Assembly: GCF_001854185.1 (NCBI RefSeq)
Contig: NZ_CP017603.1
Location: 2,108,001 to 2,172,000 of the forward strand
Length of the DNA: 64,000 nucleotides
Source: Clostridium formicaceticum
GTDB lineage: Bacteria > Bacillota > Clostridia > Peptostreptococcales > Natronincolaceae
Direction: 5' to 3'
Positions within the stretch are counted from its first letter, which is position 1; each line of letters opens with the position of its first letter. The position numbers and the translations under genes were made by a program. The notes beneath the pieces are model-generated. The model was given only the letters and a program-made list of their open reading frames with translations. It was not told the DNA's origin and searched no databases. Below are positions 44,273 to 53,762 of the stretch, one piece after another.

Positions 44273-45151
44273 ATGACTTATAAATTATTGGCAACAGACA
44301 TGGACGGTACCTTACTGATGGATAACAAAGTTTTATCCAAGGAGAATATAGAAGCTTTAAAAAAGGCAAAGGAAATAGGGATAGAAATAGTGATTTGTAC
44401 TGGAAGGCCCTATGTTACGGTCAAACCCTATTTAGAAAAATTGGGCTTTGATTGCTGGGTTGTTACAAACAATGGAGCTGTAATTAGAAATAAAGAAGGT
44501 AAGATTATTTCTGTAATTTATATGAGGTCAGAGGCTTTAGAGGAAACCATTAAGCTATTAGAAGAGGAAACCGTATACTATCATGTATCAGACGAAAAAT
44601 ATACTTTTATAAAAAGTATTAGAGAACGAATCCGATTTATTAAACAATTTATATTACAAACAGAGGTTTCCTATTGGAGGGCAATTTTATTAGCACCATG
44701 GATTGTTCTGTGTCGAGGAAACCATAAAAAAGTTGATTTTTCCTCCTTCGTACGCCAGGGTGGTAGAGCTGCCAGTATTTTTATTCTTTCTGAAGAAAAG
44801 GAACAGCTTCAAAAAATAAAAAAGAAAATAGAAAAAGTTAGAAATATAGATATCACCAGCTCTGGTTTCAATAATATAGAAGTATTAGATGCAGAAGCTA
44901 CAAAAGGAAAGGCTTTGGAAAAAATTTCTAATTTAATCAATGTAAAAAAAGAGGAAATCATAGCAGTAGGAGATAACTTGAACGACCTTTCTATGATTCA
45001 ATATGCTGGTTTAGGCGTAGCGATGAAAAACGGAGAAAAAGAGGTAATAGAAGCTGCAAATTGGGTTACAACAACCAACCAAGAACATGGTATAGCCCAT
45101 CTAATAGAGTATATTATGGCGCAGGAAAAAGAGGACATAATAGTATCATGA
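44273..45151 (+). CDS. Cof-type HAD-IIB phosphatase
   Basis: 292 aa. Motif I is ATDMDGTLL (residues 6-14), motif II CTGRP (about 43), motif III K at about 207 and motif IV VGDNLNDLSMIQYAGLGVAM (about 238). The C2B cap is residues about 85-190. Family members dephosphorylate sugar phosphates, FMN or PLP. The PLP-phosphatase option is worth noting because a likely vitamin transporter gene and PLP enzyme follow, but the gap between them contains its own promoter. Confidence 0.92.
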   Translation: MTYKLLATDMDGTLLMDNKVLSKENIEALKKAKEIGIEIVICTGRPYVTVKPYLEKLGFDCWVVTNNGAVIRNKEGKIISVIYMRSEALEETIKLLEEETVYYHVSDEKYTFIKSIRERIRFIKQFILQTEVSYWRAILLAPWIVLCRGNHKKVDFSSFVRQGGRAASIFILSEEKEQLQKIKKKIEKVRNIDITSSGFNNIEVLDAEATKGKALEKISNLINVKKEEIIAVGDNLNDLSMIQYAGLGVAMKNGEKEVIEAANWVTTTNQEHGIAHLIEYIMAQEKEDIIVS

Positions 45152-45177
45152 TAAAAAAATTTCCTTTCCTACAAACT

Positions 45178-45250
45178 TTATAGATACAATTATTTAAAAC
45201 ACACCTAAAGTTAGATAATTGTATCTATAAAAAACAAATTGTATCTATAA
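45178..45250. promoter_or_regulatory. triple operator: one inverted and two direct copies of a 14-bp motif
   Basis: TTATAGATACAATT at 45178-45191 is the exact reverse complement of AATTGTATCTATAA, which occurs at 45217-45230 and again at 45237-45250. The direct copies are 20 bp apart. The arrangement of direct repeats plus an inverted repeat is characteristic of MocR-type PLP-dependent regulators such as PdxR. The regulator gene is not in the window. Confidence 0.75.
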
Positions 45251-45267
45251 TGATTTTATTGTATAAT
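45239..45267 (+). promoter_or_regulatory. promoter of the ECF S component/aminotransferase operon
   Basis: TTGTAT (45239-45244), 17-bp spacer, TATAAT (45262-45267). The -35 hexamer lies inside the third operator copy. Confidence 0.7.
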
Positions 45268-45320
45268 GATGATAAGGTTATTATGATCATTACTTTTATC
45301 TTTATTGTAGGAGGGAAATT

Positions 45321-45881
45321 GTGGTGGAAGAAAAAGTGTTTGCAGACAAAAAGAAGAAAAACATAGTAAGGGAAAACAGTAAAACCAAGGATTTGGTGCT
45401 TACGGGATTATTAGTGGCATTAGTATTTGTAGCAACAAGATTTATCAATATTAGATTACCTATTCAAAGCAACGGAGGCTTAATTCATTTAGGTAATACC
45501 ATGCTGTTTATGATTGCTATTGTTTTTGGCAGCAAGAAGGCTGCTGTTGCAGGGGCTTTTGGCATGGGACTATTCGATGTTTTGTCAGGATGGGCAGTTT
45601 GGGCTCCCTTTACCTTTATTATTAGAGGTGTGATGGGTTACTTAATAGGTACAATTTCTCAAGCAGGTGGGAAAAAAGGGAACAGCTTTACAAGGAACTT
45701 AATTGCCATCACTGTGGGTGGAATTTGGATGCTGCTAGGTTACTATATAGCGGAAGTAATCCTTTATGGCAACTGGATTGTACCCTTTGGCTCAATACCA
45801 GGAGATATTGTTCAAGTTGTGCTAGGGGCGATGATTGGATTACCAATGGCAGCTGCTTTGAAAAAGTCTAAAGTAGTATAA
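45321..45881 (+). CDS. ECF transporter S component
   Basis: 186 aa with a GTG start and GGAGGG upstream. Six membrane helices; the N-terminal cytoplasmic tail is Lys-rich (residues 1-24), then LVLTGLLVALVFVATRFINI, GGLIHLGNTMLFMIAIVFG and the conserved small-residue helix region GIWMLLGYYIAEVILYG. ECF S components capture vitamins and use a shared energising module encoded elsewhere. The operator context and PLP enzyme downstream suggest vitamin B6, but the sequence does not establish it. Confidence 0.85.
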   Translation: MVEEKVFADKKKKNIVRENSKTKDLVLTGLLVALVFVATRFINIRLPIQSNGGLIHLGNTMLFMIAIVFGSKKAAVAGAFGMGLFDVLSGWAVWAPFTFIIRGVMGYLIGTISQAGGKKGNSFTRNLIAITVGGIWMLLGYYIAEVILYGNWIVPFGSIPGDIVQVVLGAMIGLPMAAALKKSKVV

Positions 45882-45911
45882 ATTTAACATGGATAGAGAG
45901 GATGGAAGAAT

Positions 45912-47045
45912 ATGAAGGTGCCTTTGATCATGACACCAGGGCCTACTTACATAAGTGAGAGGGTGAGGAGGGCATTATCTAGAGAAATAACAAATCCTGA
46001 TTTAGACGCAGCTTTTTATGAATTTTATCAAGAAACCTGTAATCAATTTAAAAAATTGTTGCATACAAAAAATGATGTGCTGATATTAAGTGGGGAAGGG
46101 ATATTGGGATTAGAAGCCGCATGCGCCTCTCTCATTGAACCAGGGGATAAGGTATTGGTGATAGACAATGGTATTTTTGGTAAGGGATTTGGAGATTTTG
46201 CAAGCATGTATGGCGGGGAAGTACAATTTTTTCAATCGGATTATGAGAGCGCTGTGGAGGTTGATAAGTTACAAAAGTTTTTAGAGACAAATCATGACTT
46301 TAAGCTAGCAACCTTGGTACATTGTGAGACGCCCTCAGGTATTACAAATCCGATAGATATCATCTGCCCTATGTTGAAAAAGTATGGTATCCTTACTGTG
46401 GTGGATGCAGTTTCTTCTATTGGTGGAGAAGTGTTAAATACAGATGCATGGAAGATAGATATCGTGTTAGGGGGATCACAAAAGGTTTTATCAGCACCTC
46501 CAGGACTAACTTTTCTAAGTATCAGCGAAGAAGCTTGGAAAACAATATTAAACCGAAAAACTCCTATTATAGGCTATTACTGTAATCTTTCTATTTGGAA
46601 AAACTGGTATGAAGATCAATGGTTTCCATATACGCAGCCTATTAGTGATATCTATGCTCTAAGAGCAGCAGTAGATATACTGCTGGAGGATAAAAAGGCA
46701 TTAGAAAGACATGCAAAAATTGCCCAAGCCCTTAGAAGAAGCTTAATAGAGGCAGGCATACAATTGTATCCCAAAGATGGTTTTTCTAATACTGTGACTA
46801 CCTTTATGGTGCCAGAGGGGGTGTCATTTCGACGTATTTATGAAGATATGATGAAAGAGCATGGTATTATGATTGCCGGAGCCTTTGATTTTTTAAAGGA
46901 TAAGGTAATCAGAATCGGTCATATGGGAGAAAATTGTTATGAAGAAAAAATATATAGTACATTAAAGGCACTGGACCAAGTCTTGAAGAGTCACGGCATT
47001 TTATTAAAGGGAGAACTACATAAGTTATTTGTAGCGTACGTATAG
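45912..47045 (+). CDS. class V PLP-dependent aminotransferase
   Basis: 377 aa. The start MTPGPTYISERVRRAL is typical of alanine-glyoxylate/serine-pyruvate transaminases. The PLP pocket includes SGEGILGLEAA, VDAVSSIGG (Asp), and the lysine Schiff base in LGGSQKVLSAPPG (about 195). Probably converts glyoxylate, alanine or serine (family knowledge) or is the PucG-type ureidoglycine transaminase; not resolved. Co-transcribed with the S component. Confidence 0.9.
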   Translation: MKVPLIMTPGPTYISERVRRALSREITNPDLDAAFYEFYQETCNQFKKLLHTKNDVLILSGEGILGLEAACASLIEPGDKVLVIDNGIFGKGFGDFASMYGGEVQFFQSDYESAVEVDKLQKFLETNHDFKLATLVHCETPSGITNPIDIICPMLKKYGILTVVDAVSSIGGEVLNTDAWKIDIVLGGSQKVLSAPPGLTFLSISEEAWKTILNRKTPIIGYYCNLSIWKNWYEDQWFPYTQPISDIYALRAAVDILLEDKKALERHAKIAQALRRSLIEAGIQLYPKDGFSNTVTTFMVPEGVSFRRIYEDMMKEHGIMIAGAFDFLKDKVIRIGHMGENCYEEKIYSTLKALDQVLKSHGILLKGELHKLFVAYV

Positions 47046-47132
47046 TTGCTAAATATACTTATGGGATTTTTTGTTGTTCTCACCACTACATTAAACAATT
47101 GTACTATACAGTTAATGAATGCACTATTTTTT

Positions 47133-47186
47133 AAAACCCAGTAGGCTTTTGTATCTTTGTATACTTTGCCTTGACTGGGTTTTCTT
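47133..47186 (+). terminator. terminator of the S component/aminotransferase operon
   Basis: AAAACCCAGT and ACTGGGTTTT form a 10-bp stem across a 31-nt loop, followed by CTTGACTTTTT. Confidence 0.6.
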
Positions 47187-47251
47187 GACTTTTTATAATA
47201 TTTCGGTTATTTTGTATAATAGGACCCAAGAAGAAGAGGAGGGGTTTAGCG

Positions 47252-48223
47252 GTGGTAAATTTTCGGGATATCTTAGGGGCGAGGGAACGTATTAAGAAGC
47301 ACATATGGAAAACACCACTGGATTTTTCCATGAATTTAAGCACAAAAGAGAGAAATGTTTTTCTAAAACTAGAGTGTCAACAAAAACTAAAGAGCTTTAA
47401 AATAAGAGGTGCTTTAAGCAAACTAACTAGTTTAACAGAGGAAGAAAAGCAAAGGGGCGTTATGACGGTTTCCTCTGGGAACCATGGAGCAGGGATAAGC
47501 TATGGCACCAGTTTGTTAAAGGGTATAAAGGCTACAGTATTTGTACCTGCCAACACACCAGAAGCTAAAGTAGAAAAAATTAAATATTATGGTGCAGCGA
47601 TTCAGCTACAGGGAAAAAATTATGATGAAACCTATAAAATTGCTATGAATTATGCAAAAGAAAGGCAGCTAAACTTTATTGATTCTTCTTCTGATGCAGA
47701 GGTGATTGCAGGACAAGGTACAATTGCTATGGAAATTTTAGAGGTAAATCCAAGTATAGATACGATACTTGTCCCCATAGGAGGAGGAGGGATGATTACT
47801 GGTATAGGTGTAGCTGCTAAAGCCATCAAGCCTTCTATTAAAGTGATTGGGGTGCAAACCGCTGCTTGTCCTGCTATGGTACAATCCCTAAAACATAAGG
47901 TATGTTATACGGAATTTCCTACGGAAAACTCTATATGCGAAGCATTGGTAGGCGGTGTTGGAGAAGTTCCTTATCATATGGCCGGTAAGTGTATTGATGA
48001 TATTCTCCTAGTAGAGGAAGTGTGGATTAAAAAAGCAGTATTAGATTTACTATATAAAGAAAGAGTGGTGGCGGAACCTTCAGGAGCCATTGGCTATGCT
48101 GCCTATATGATGAAACAGCATCTATTTAAAAGTAAAAATACCGCTATTATCATATCAGGTGGAAATTTGAATTTTCAATTAGTAGAAGATGCATTTACAG
48201 AGTCTTGGATGAAGGTATTGTAA
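47252..48223 (+). CDS. threonine/serine dehydratase
   Basis: 323 aa with a GTG start and AGAGGAGGGG upstream. Catalytic lysine in SFKIRGALSKL (about residue 50), phosphate-binding VPIGGGGMITG (about 177), SSGNHGAG loop. It lacks the ACT domain of biosynthetic IlvA, so it resembles catabolic TdcB-type enzymes that deaminate threonine to 2-oxobutyrate or serine to pyruvate. The organism's amino acid fermentation fits this. Confidence 0.9.
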   Translation: MVNFRDILGARERIKKHIWKTPLDFSMNLSTKERNVFLKLECQQKLKSFKIRGALSKLTSLTEEEKQRGVMTVSSGNHGAGISYGTSLLKGIKATVFVPANTPEAKVEKIKYYGAAIQLQGKNYDETYKIAMNYAKERQLNFIDSSSDAEVIAGQGTIAMEILEVNPSIDTILVPIGGGGMITGIGVAAKAIKPSIKVIGVQTAACPAMVQSLKHKVCYTEFPTENSICEALVGGVGEVPYHMAGKCIDDILLVEEVWIKKAVLDLLYKERVVAEPSGAIGYAAYMMKQHLFKSKNTAIIISGGNLNFQLVEDAFTESWMKVL

Positions 48224-48255
48224 ACTTCAGCAAAGAAAGAATTTTTCAAAAGATG

Positions 48256-48284
48256 TTGACATAATAAGCAATATACATTATAAT
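48256..48284 (+). promoter_or_regulatory. sigma-A promoter of asnA
   Basis: TTGACA (48256-48261), 17-bp spacer, TATAAT (48279-48284); both hexamers are consensus. Confidence 0.85.
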
Positions 48285-48299
48285 TAATAAAAATCGAAA

Positions 48300-48590
48300 G
48301 CACATAAATTTGAAAAAGGCAATGAAGAGAAGAGTAGGTAGAGGAAGTAATGATAGCGAGTTGATGATGGTGGAAGATCAACATGAAGCCTGTATTGAAG
48401 AACATCTCTGAGTCCCTAATCGAAATACATTTGTAGAGTAGGCTTAGGCGGAACCAAACCGTTATCTATTGGGCAGTATCGAATTTTTTATTCCGTACTG
48501 AGAAGAGAGCTATGCTATTTAGCTAATTAAGGTGGTACCGCGGAGACAATTATGTCCTTCGTCCTTTATATGAGGATGAAGGACTTTTTA
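48300..48590 (+). promoter_or_regulatory. tRNA-Asn T-box leader
   Basis: T-box core AAGGTGGTACCGCGG at 48529-48543, then a terminator hairpin of GTCCTTCGTCC and GAGGATGAAGGAC with TTTTTA (48554-48590). The likely specifier AAC is at 48401-48403 in GAAGAACATC. It precedes asnA, consistent with sensing uncharged tRNA-Asn. Confidence 0.92.
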
Positions 48591-48624
48591 TTTTGAAAAA
48601 ATTAATTTTTTAGGGGGGGTTTTT

Positions 48625-49647
48625 ATGAAGGATTTACAGGAGTTATTAATCATACCTAGAGGATATAAGTCTAGTTTAAGTATTCGTGAGACAGCGGTTG
48701 CTATTAAAAAAATTAAAGATTATTTTGAAACGAGGTTAGCAGAAGAATTAAACCTGACAAGGGTATCAGCACCTCTATTTGTTCGACCTGAAACTGGTTT
48801 AAACGATAATCTAAATGGCGTTGAACGCCCTGTTGCTTTTGATGTAAAGGGTATTGATGGTAAAGCAGTAGAAATTGTTCACTCCTTAGCAAAGTGGAAG
48901 CGAATGGCTTTATATAAGTATGATTTTAGTGCAGGAGAAGGTTTATATACTGATATGAATGCTATTCGTCGTGATGAGGATCTAGATAATCTACACTCTG
49001 TTTATGTAGATCAGTGGGATTGGGAAAAAATCATTGCTAAAGAAGATAGAAATATTGATATACTGAAGGCGGTTGTGAAAAGTATTTATAGGGTATTTAA
49101 GGATACAGAAAAATATTTAGCTACTTGTTACCCAGATTTTGAAACTTTTCTTCCAGAAGAAATTACTTTTATTACAACACAGCAACTAGAAGATATGTAT
49201 CCAGATTTTACTGCAAAGGAAAGAGAAAATGCTATTGCAAAAGAAAAGGGAGCAGTTTTTATCATGGAAATTGGTGATACTTTAAAGTCAGGCATGAAGC
49301 ATGACGGACGTTCTCCTGACTATGATGATTGGCATTTAAACGGAGATATTCTATTTTGGTATCCTGTATTAGAAATGGCTTTAGAGTTGTCTTCAATGGG
49401 TATTCGTGTGGATGAGGAGGCTTTAGAAAGACAGTTGAAGCTAGCAGGGTGTGAAGAGCGAAAACAATTGAATTATCATCAGTTAATTTTAAATAAAGAG
49501 CTTCCCTACACGATTGGTGGAGGCATAGGACAATCAAGAATATGCATGTTTTTCCTAAGAAAAGCACATATTGGAGAAGTACAGGCAGCGATATGGGCTG
49601 AAGATATGATAGCAGCTTGCGAAGCTGCAAATATTCATCTATTATAA
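48625..49647 (+). CDS. asnA: aspartate-ammonia ligase (asparagine synthetase A)
   Basis: 340 aa, full length. Class II synthetase-like fold; motif 2 [15 protein letters not shown] (about 86-100), [19 protein letters not shown], and motif 3 [22 protein letters not shown] (about 296-317). It makes asparagine from aspartate, ammonia and ATP. Controlled by the Asn T-box. GGGGGGG precedes the ATG. Confidence 0.97.
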   Translation: MKDLQELLIIPRGYKSSLSIRETAVAIKKIKDYFETRLAEELNLTRVSAPLFVRPETGLNDNLNGVERPVAFDVKGIDGKAVEIVHSLAKWKRMALYKYDFSAGEGLYTDMNAIRRDEDLDNLHSVYVDQWDWEKIIAKEDRNIDILKAVVKSIYRVFKDTEKYLATCYPDFETFLPEEITFITTQQLEDMYPDFTAKERENAIAKEKGAVFIMEIGDTLKSGMKHDGRSPDYDDWHLNGDILFWYPVLEMALELSSMGIRVDEEALERQLKLAGCEERKQLNYHQLILNKELPYTIGGGIGQSRICMFFLRKAHIGEVQAAIWAEDMIAACEAANIHLL

Positions 49648-49649
49648 AA

Positions 49650-49690
49650 TAAAAAAATCTCATTCTTTTGAATGGGATTTTTTTATTTTA
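49650..49690 (+). terminator. terminator of asnA
   Basis: AAAAAAATCTCATTC and GAATGGGATTTTTTT form a 15-bp stem with TTTT loop. Confidence 0.85.
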
Positions 49691-49789
49691 TAGGAAAAAT
49701 ATCTTAACATATTTTCCTATAAATAAGGGATAATATTAAAGGATAAAGTTAAAAACATTCCAAATAAAAATTAGGAAGGAGAAAATTTA

Positions 49790-49972
49790 ATGGCTCAATT
49801 AACACAAATGGAACTGCAGGATTTAAGACATCTTATCAGCAATCACCAAATGATGGTATCAAAACTTAATACATATGCACAACAATGCCAAGATCAACAG
49901 GTGAAACAAATGTTTCAGCAGGGAGCACAGTCAGCTCAAAGTAATGCACAAAAATTAATGACATTCCTATAA
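49790..49972 (+). CDS. small CotF-like spore coat protein
   Basis: 60 aa, Gln-rich helical: LRHLISNHQMMVSKLNTYAQ and QAMQ-type repeats (QQVKQMFQQGAQSAQSNAQ). It resembles the short proteins encoded beside CotF-type coat proteins in clostridia. GAAGGAG precedes the ATG. The next gene follows in 28 bp and is the same family, so they form an operon. Confidence 0.7.
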   Translation: MAQLTQMELQDLRHLISNHQMMVSKLNTYAQQCQDQQVKQMFQQGAQSAQSNAQKLMTFL

Positions 49973-50000
49973 AAATAATTATTTAAAAGGAGGTATAGTG

Positions 50001-50264
50001 ATGCAAGAAAAAGATATGGTAAATGATATACTAAGCATGACGAAGGCTGGTATGACAGAATATACAAGAGCTATAGGGGAAGCATCTGATCAAGGTTTAA
50101 GACAAACTTTACAACAAATGAGAAATGGCGATGAGCAATTTCAATATAGCTTATATCAAATAGCTGAGCAAAAAGGTTATTATCAATCAGCTCAATCAGC
50201 AAGTCAGCAGGAGTTACAACAAGTAAAATCACAGTTAACTCAAGGGATGAATAATATGCAGTAA
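50001..50264 (+). CDS. CotF family spore coat protein
   Basis: 87 aa from the ATG at 50001 (AAAAGGAGG upstream; a GTG one codon earlier is possible). The coat F core is MVNDILSMTKAGMTEYTRAI and LRQTLQQMRNGDEQFQYSLY with the conserved YYQSAQSASQQELQQVK C-terminal region. It belongs to the coat of the spore. Confidence 0.85.
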   Translation: MQEKDMVNDILSMTKAGMTEYTRAIGEASDQGLRQTLQQMRNGDEQFQYSLYQIAEQKGYYQSAQSASQQELQQVKSQLTQGMNNMQ

Positions 50265-50265
50265 A

Positions 50266-50296
50266 AAATAGGACCTAGTTTTAGGTCCTATTTCTA
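50266..50296. terminator. Rho-independent terminator
   Basis: AAATAGGACCTA and TAGGTCCTATTT form a 12-bp perfect stem. Confidence 0.85.
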
Positions 50297-50380
50297 TAGA
50301 CAATTGAAAGTCTCTCCTCTTCTTTGTCGCTTGAAAAACGCAGCATCCTTATAAATGTTTGTTTCAATCATCTTAAAGTG

Positions 50381-52201
50381 CTATTGGTTTTGATTTCTAC
50401 GTTGTGTTCTTTCACGGATTAACTTATCTAAAATTCTCTTGCGTAGACGTATGCTTTTTGGTGTTACTTCTACTAACTCATCATCTGCAATAAACTCCAA
50501 TGCCTGTTCAAGAGAAAAAATTACTGGAGGCACAAGTTTAAGAGCATCATCAGCGCCAGAAGATCGAATATTAGTTAACTGCTTTCTTTTACAAACATTT
50601 ACTGCAATATCCTCTAAACGGGAGCTTTCTCCTACAATCATACCTTCATAAACCTCTGTACCAGGATGAATGAAGATTTTTCCTCTTTCTTGAGCATGAT
50701 AAATGCCATAAGAAACCGCAGTACCGCTTTCAAAAGCAATAAGAGAACCTCTGGTTCGTACTCGGATATCTCCCCTATGATGATCATAACCATCAAATAA
50801 ATGATGAAAAGTACCATAACCCTTCGTATCTGTTAAAAACTCTGAACGATAACCAATCAAGCCACGGGCAGGAACTCTAAACTCTAGCTTCATCATGCCT
50901 GTTCCTGTTGGAACCATATTTAACATTTCTCCTTTTCTCTGCCCAATTTTTTCAATTACTGCGCTGGCACTTTCTTCAGGTGTTTCTACATAAAGTATTT
51001 CCATGGGTTCCATAAGGCCTTCTTCAGTTTTTTTGATGATAACCTGAGGCTTAGAAACAGCAAACTCATAACCTTCTCGACGCATGGTTTCAATAAGAAT
51101 GGAAAGATGTAGCTCTCCTCTTCCCAATACTTTAAAAGATTCTGCTGATATTTCCTCCATACGCATAGCTACATTCGATAGCATCTCTCTTTCAAGACGG
51201 TCTTTAAGATGTCTACTGGTTACAAAGTTTCCTTCACGGCCAGCAAAGGGGCTATCACTCACCATAAAATTCATAGAAATGGTAGGATCGTCGATTTTCA
51301 TAAAGGGTAGAGGCTCTACTTCATCTACAGAACAAATCGTATCACCAATATTGATATCAGCTATTCCTGATACCGCTACAAGTTCCCCTACAGTTGCAGT
51401 TTCAAGCTCTACACGTTTCAACCCCTGGAAGTCATAGAGATTGCTGATCTTAACATTCACAAGGTTTCCATCTGTGGCTGCAAGAACAGCAGTTTGACCT
51501 TTGGCAATTTTACCACGGACAATTTTTCCAATACCGATCCTGCCTATATATTTATCATAGTCAATAGAAGAAATCAGCAGCTGAAGACCCTCCTCAGCAT
51601 CACCTTCGGGACAGGGAATATATTCTAGTATGGCTTCAAATAAAGGCGCTAAATTAACCCCTTTTTCATCTAAAGATACATGGGCATAGCCGTCTCTAGC
51701 AGAAGCATAAATAACAGGAAAGTCTAGTTGATCATCATTAGCCCCTAAATCAATAAATAAATCTAAAACTTCGTCAATAACTTCTTCAGCTCTAGCCTCA
51801 GGACGATCAATTTTATTAACAACAACGATGGGCGTCAAACCTTCTTTTAAAGCTTTTTGAAGAACAAAACGAGTTTGTGGCATGGGTCCTTCAAAGGCAT
51901 CCACCAATAATAATACACCATCTACCATTTTCATGATTCGTTCTACTTCTCCACCAAAATCTGCATGTCCAGGGGTATCAATGATGTTAATTTTTACTGA
52001 ATTATAAGAAACTGCAGTGTTTTTAGATAGAATAGTGATGCCTCTTTCTCTTTCTAAAGAGTTGGAATCCATCACTCTTTCCTCTACGACTTCATTTGAC
52101 CGAAAAGTACCACTTTGTTTTAACATTTGATCTACCAAAGTTGTTTTTCCATGGTCAACGTGGGCGATTATTGCAACATTTCTAATATCTTGTCTTTGCA
52201 T
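50381..52201 (-). CDS. typA: translational GTPase TypA/BipA
   Basis: 606 aa. G1 [10 protein letters not shown] (residues 13-22), G2 region RGITILSK, G3 [11 protein letters not shown]4 VVNKIDRP, and G5 SARDG. EF-Tu domain 2 and EF-G domain 5-like regions follow, and the BipA-specific C-terminal domain ends with [13 protein letters not shown]. It binds the ribosome and assists subunit assembly or stress adaptation. Single gene. Confidence 0.97.
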   Translation of the reverse strand: MQRQDIRNVAIIAHVDHGKTTLVDQMLKQSGTFRSNEVVEERVMDSNSLERERGITILSKNTAVSYNSVKINIIDTPGHADFGGEVERIMKMVDGVLLLVDAFEGPMPQTRFVLQKALKEGLTPIVVVNKIDRPEARAEEVIDEVLDLFIDLGANDDQLDFPVIYASARDGYAHVSLDEKGVNLAPLFEAILEYIPCPEGDAEEGLQLLISSIDYDKYIGRIGIGKIVRGKIAKGQTAVLAATDGNLVNVKISNLYDFQGLKRVELETATVGELVAVSGIADINIGDTICSVDEVEPLPFMKIDDPTISMNFMVSDSPFAGREGNFVTSRHLKDRLEREMLSNVAMRMEEISAESFKVLGRGELHLSILIETMRREGYEFAVSKPQVIIKKTEEGLMEPMEILYVETPEESASAVIEKIGQRKGEMLNMVPTGTGMMKLEFRVPARGLIGYRSEFLTDTKGYGTFHHLFDGYDHHRGDIRVRTRGSLIAFESGTAVSYGIYHAQERGKIFIHPGTEVYEGMIVGESSRLEDIAVNVCKRKQLTNIRSSGADDALKLVPPVIFSLEQALEFIADDELVEVTPKSIRLRKRILDKLIRERTQRRNQNQ

Positions 52202-52242
52202 GTGTTTTTCTCATCTTCTTTCCTTGAAATTTGTTTATAAAC

Positions 52243-52360
52243 TATAGATGTGCACTTCTAAAGTTAAATTTTAATATACACGGTCTACGGTTTCGCCCCA
52301 AAACCGTGGGCTGCAAATGTAGTCCTTAGTATATTAAAATTTAGGGGCGCACATCTATAT
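52243..52360 (+). repeat. dispersed palindromic repeat family A, best full copy
   Basis: The ends are inverted (ATAGATGTGCAC and GCGCACATCTAT) with matching inner arms (AAATTTTAATATAC and GTATATTAAAATTT). A central hairpin ACGGTTT/AAAACCGT is enclosed. The right arm is shared with 13494, 22122, 40841 and, inverted, 2824. Confidence 0.75.
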
Positions 52361-53016
52361 AGAAAAGTTATCTATATAAATTAAAATAAATAAATTACGT
52401 AATCTGTCTGGCGTTATGAAAGGATATTTGATCTTTCCTTTAGAATAAAAAAGTCCTTGAATACCAGTTAAAGAAAGGTTAGGCTTTATTTATCAAATAA
52501 TTTTGCTGCAATTTATTTATTATATTATACATTATCCATTTTAGGGCTGGACATAAAGCCACAAAGAAAATTTTATCATAAACAACGGGTTCCTACAATT
52601 GTTATATGTTAAATACATGATTTTTTTATAACATTTAGGCTTTATCCTTCAATATATTGCTAAGACGTCCATTTCTAGGTGAAGCAACTAAGTGGCGAAC
52701 ACCAAATCAAAGATTTGGGTTATTTACTTATTTATAGCTATACTATGTTTTTTGACAAAATTAACGGTCATTATTACAGTGGATGAAAAAAGTTTTTTCA
52801 AGCTAAAACATCATATAGAAAAGATGGTCTATGTTTACTATAATTTACCGTTAAATAAATATCAATCATAAACATGTTTTAAAATTAAACAAATTAAATA
52901 AAATGTATTATTTGTAATTTATGTAATATTTTGAAAAATCAAACGATGAATTTTTCGAAATTCTTCATTAAGTCTAAAAAAAAACAAAAAAATTTAAGTG
53001 AATATAAAATAAATTC
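52361..53016. other. AT-rich intergenic region, mostly featureless
   Basis: The only recognisable piece is TTATCCTTCAATATATTGCT at 52640-52665, family C, also at 29063. No reading frame with a ribosome site was seen on either strand. Confidence 0.6.
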
Positions 53017-53044
53017 TTGAATTTAAAGAAAAACATGATATAAT
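53017..53044 (+). promoter_or_regulatory. promoter candidate of the bifurcating complex operon
   Basis: TTGAAT (53017-53022), 16-bp spacer, TATAAT (53039-53044), about 190 bp before the first gene. Confidence 0.6.
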
Positions 53045-53231
53045 AGTAACAATTGAAAAAAACGCCGAAAAATTTAAGCTTTTGCAAGAAATAGGAAAAC
53101 GTTAAAATTTTAACAATCCAATTTTAAGAGATTTACTTCATGTCGTAAATGTTGTAAAATTTGTAGAGGGGTTAGTTTTATTAAAGACAAAAGAGTAGTT
53201 ATTCTAATCAGATAGAAAGGAGTGTAGGTAA

Positions 53232-53759
53232 ATGGGATGTTGTGGAGGTAGTCAACCTATTGAAACAAGCTTTGAAAATACCCAATTTGACTTTCAAGAT
53301 CTTCAGTCAATCGTTAAAAAATATAAAGGGGTGGAGGGTAGTTTAATTAGTATACTTCAGGAAGTACAGGAGGTGTACAACTACCTACCAGTGGAGGCGT
53401 TAAACTATATTGCCCAGGAAACTGGTATTAAACCTACTAAAATTCATGGCGTAGCTACATTCTATACCCAGTTTCGATTAAAACCGATAGGGAAATACCT
53501 GATTATGCTGTGTCAGGGTACTGCCTGTCATGTAAATGGCTCAAAATTAATAGAGCAGGCTATTTGTGAAGAATTAAACATTAAAGAAGGAGAAACAACT
53601 GAGGATAATCTATTTACATTAAACAATGTGGCATGTCTTGGCTGTTGTAGTTTATCTCCTGTAATGATGATTAATGGAGAAACTTATGGGAAGCTTACAC
53701 CTGAAATGACAAAAAACATTTTGAGAGACATCAAGAATAACGCAGAGAAAGGAGCTTAG
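53232..53759 (+). CDS. NuoE-like [2Fe-2S] subunit of bifurcating oxidoreductase
   Basis: 175 aa, thioredoxin-like 2Fe-2S fold. Ligands: CQGTACHVNG (about 96-105) and CLGCCSLSPVMMINGETYGK (about 135-154), the C-x4-C...C-x3-C arrangement. N-terminal CCGG is not a ligand. With the next two genes it forms an electron-bifurcating complex in which this subunit carries the N1a-like cluster. AGAAAGGAGTG precedes the ATG. Confidence 0.9.
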   Translation: MGCCGGSQPIETSFENTQFDFQDLQSIVKKYKGVEGSLISILQEVQEVYNYLPVEALNYIAQETGIKPTKIHGVATFYTQFRLKPIGKYLIMLCQGTACHVNGSKLIEQAICEELNIKEGETTEDNLFTLNNVACLGCCSLSPVMMINGETYGKLTPEMTKNILRDIKNNAEKGA

Positions 53760-53762
53760 TGA

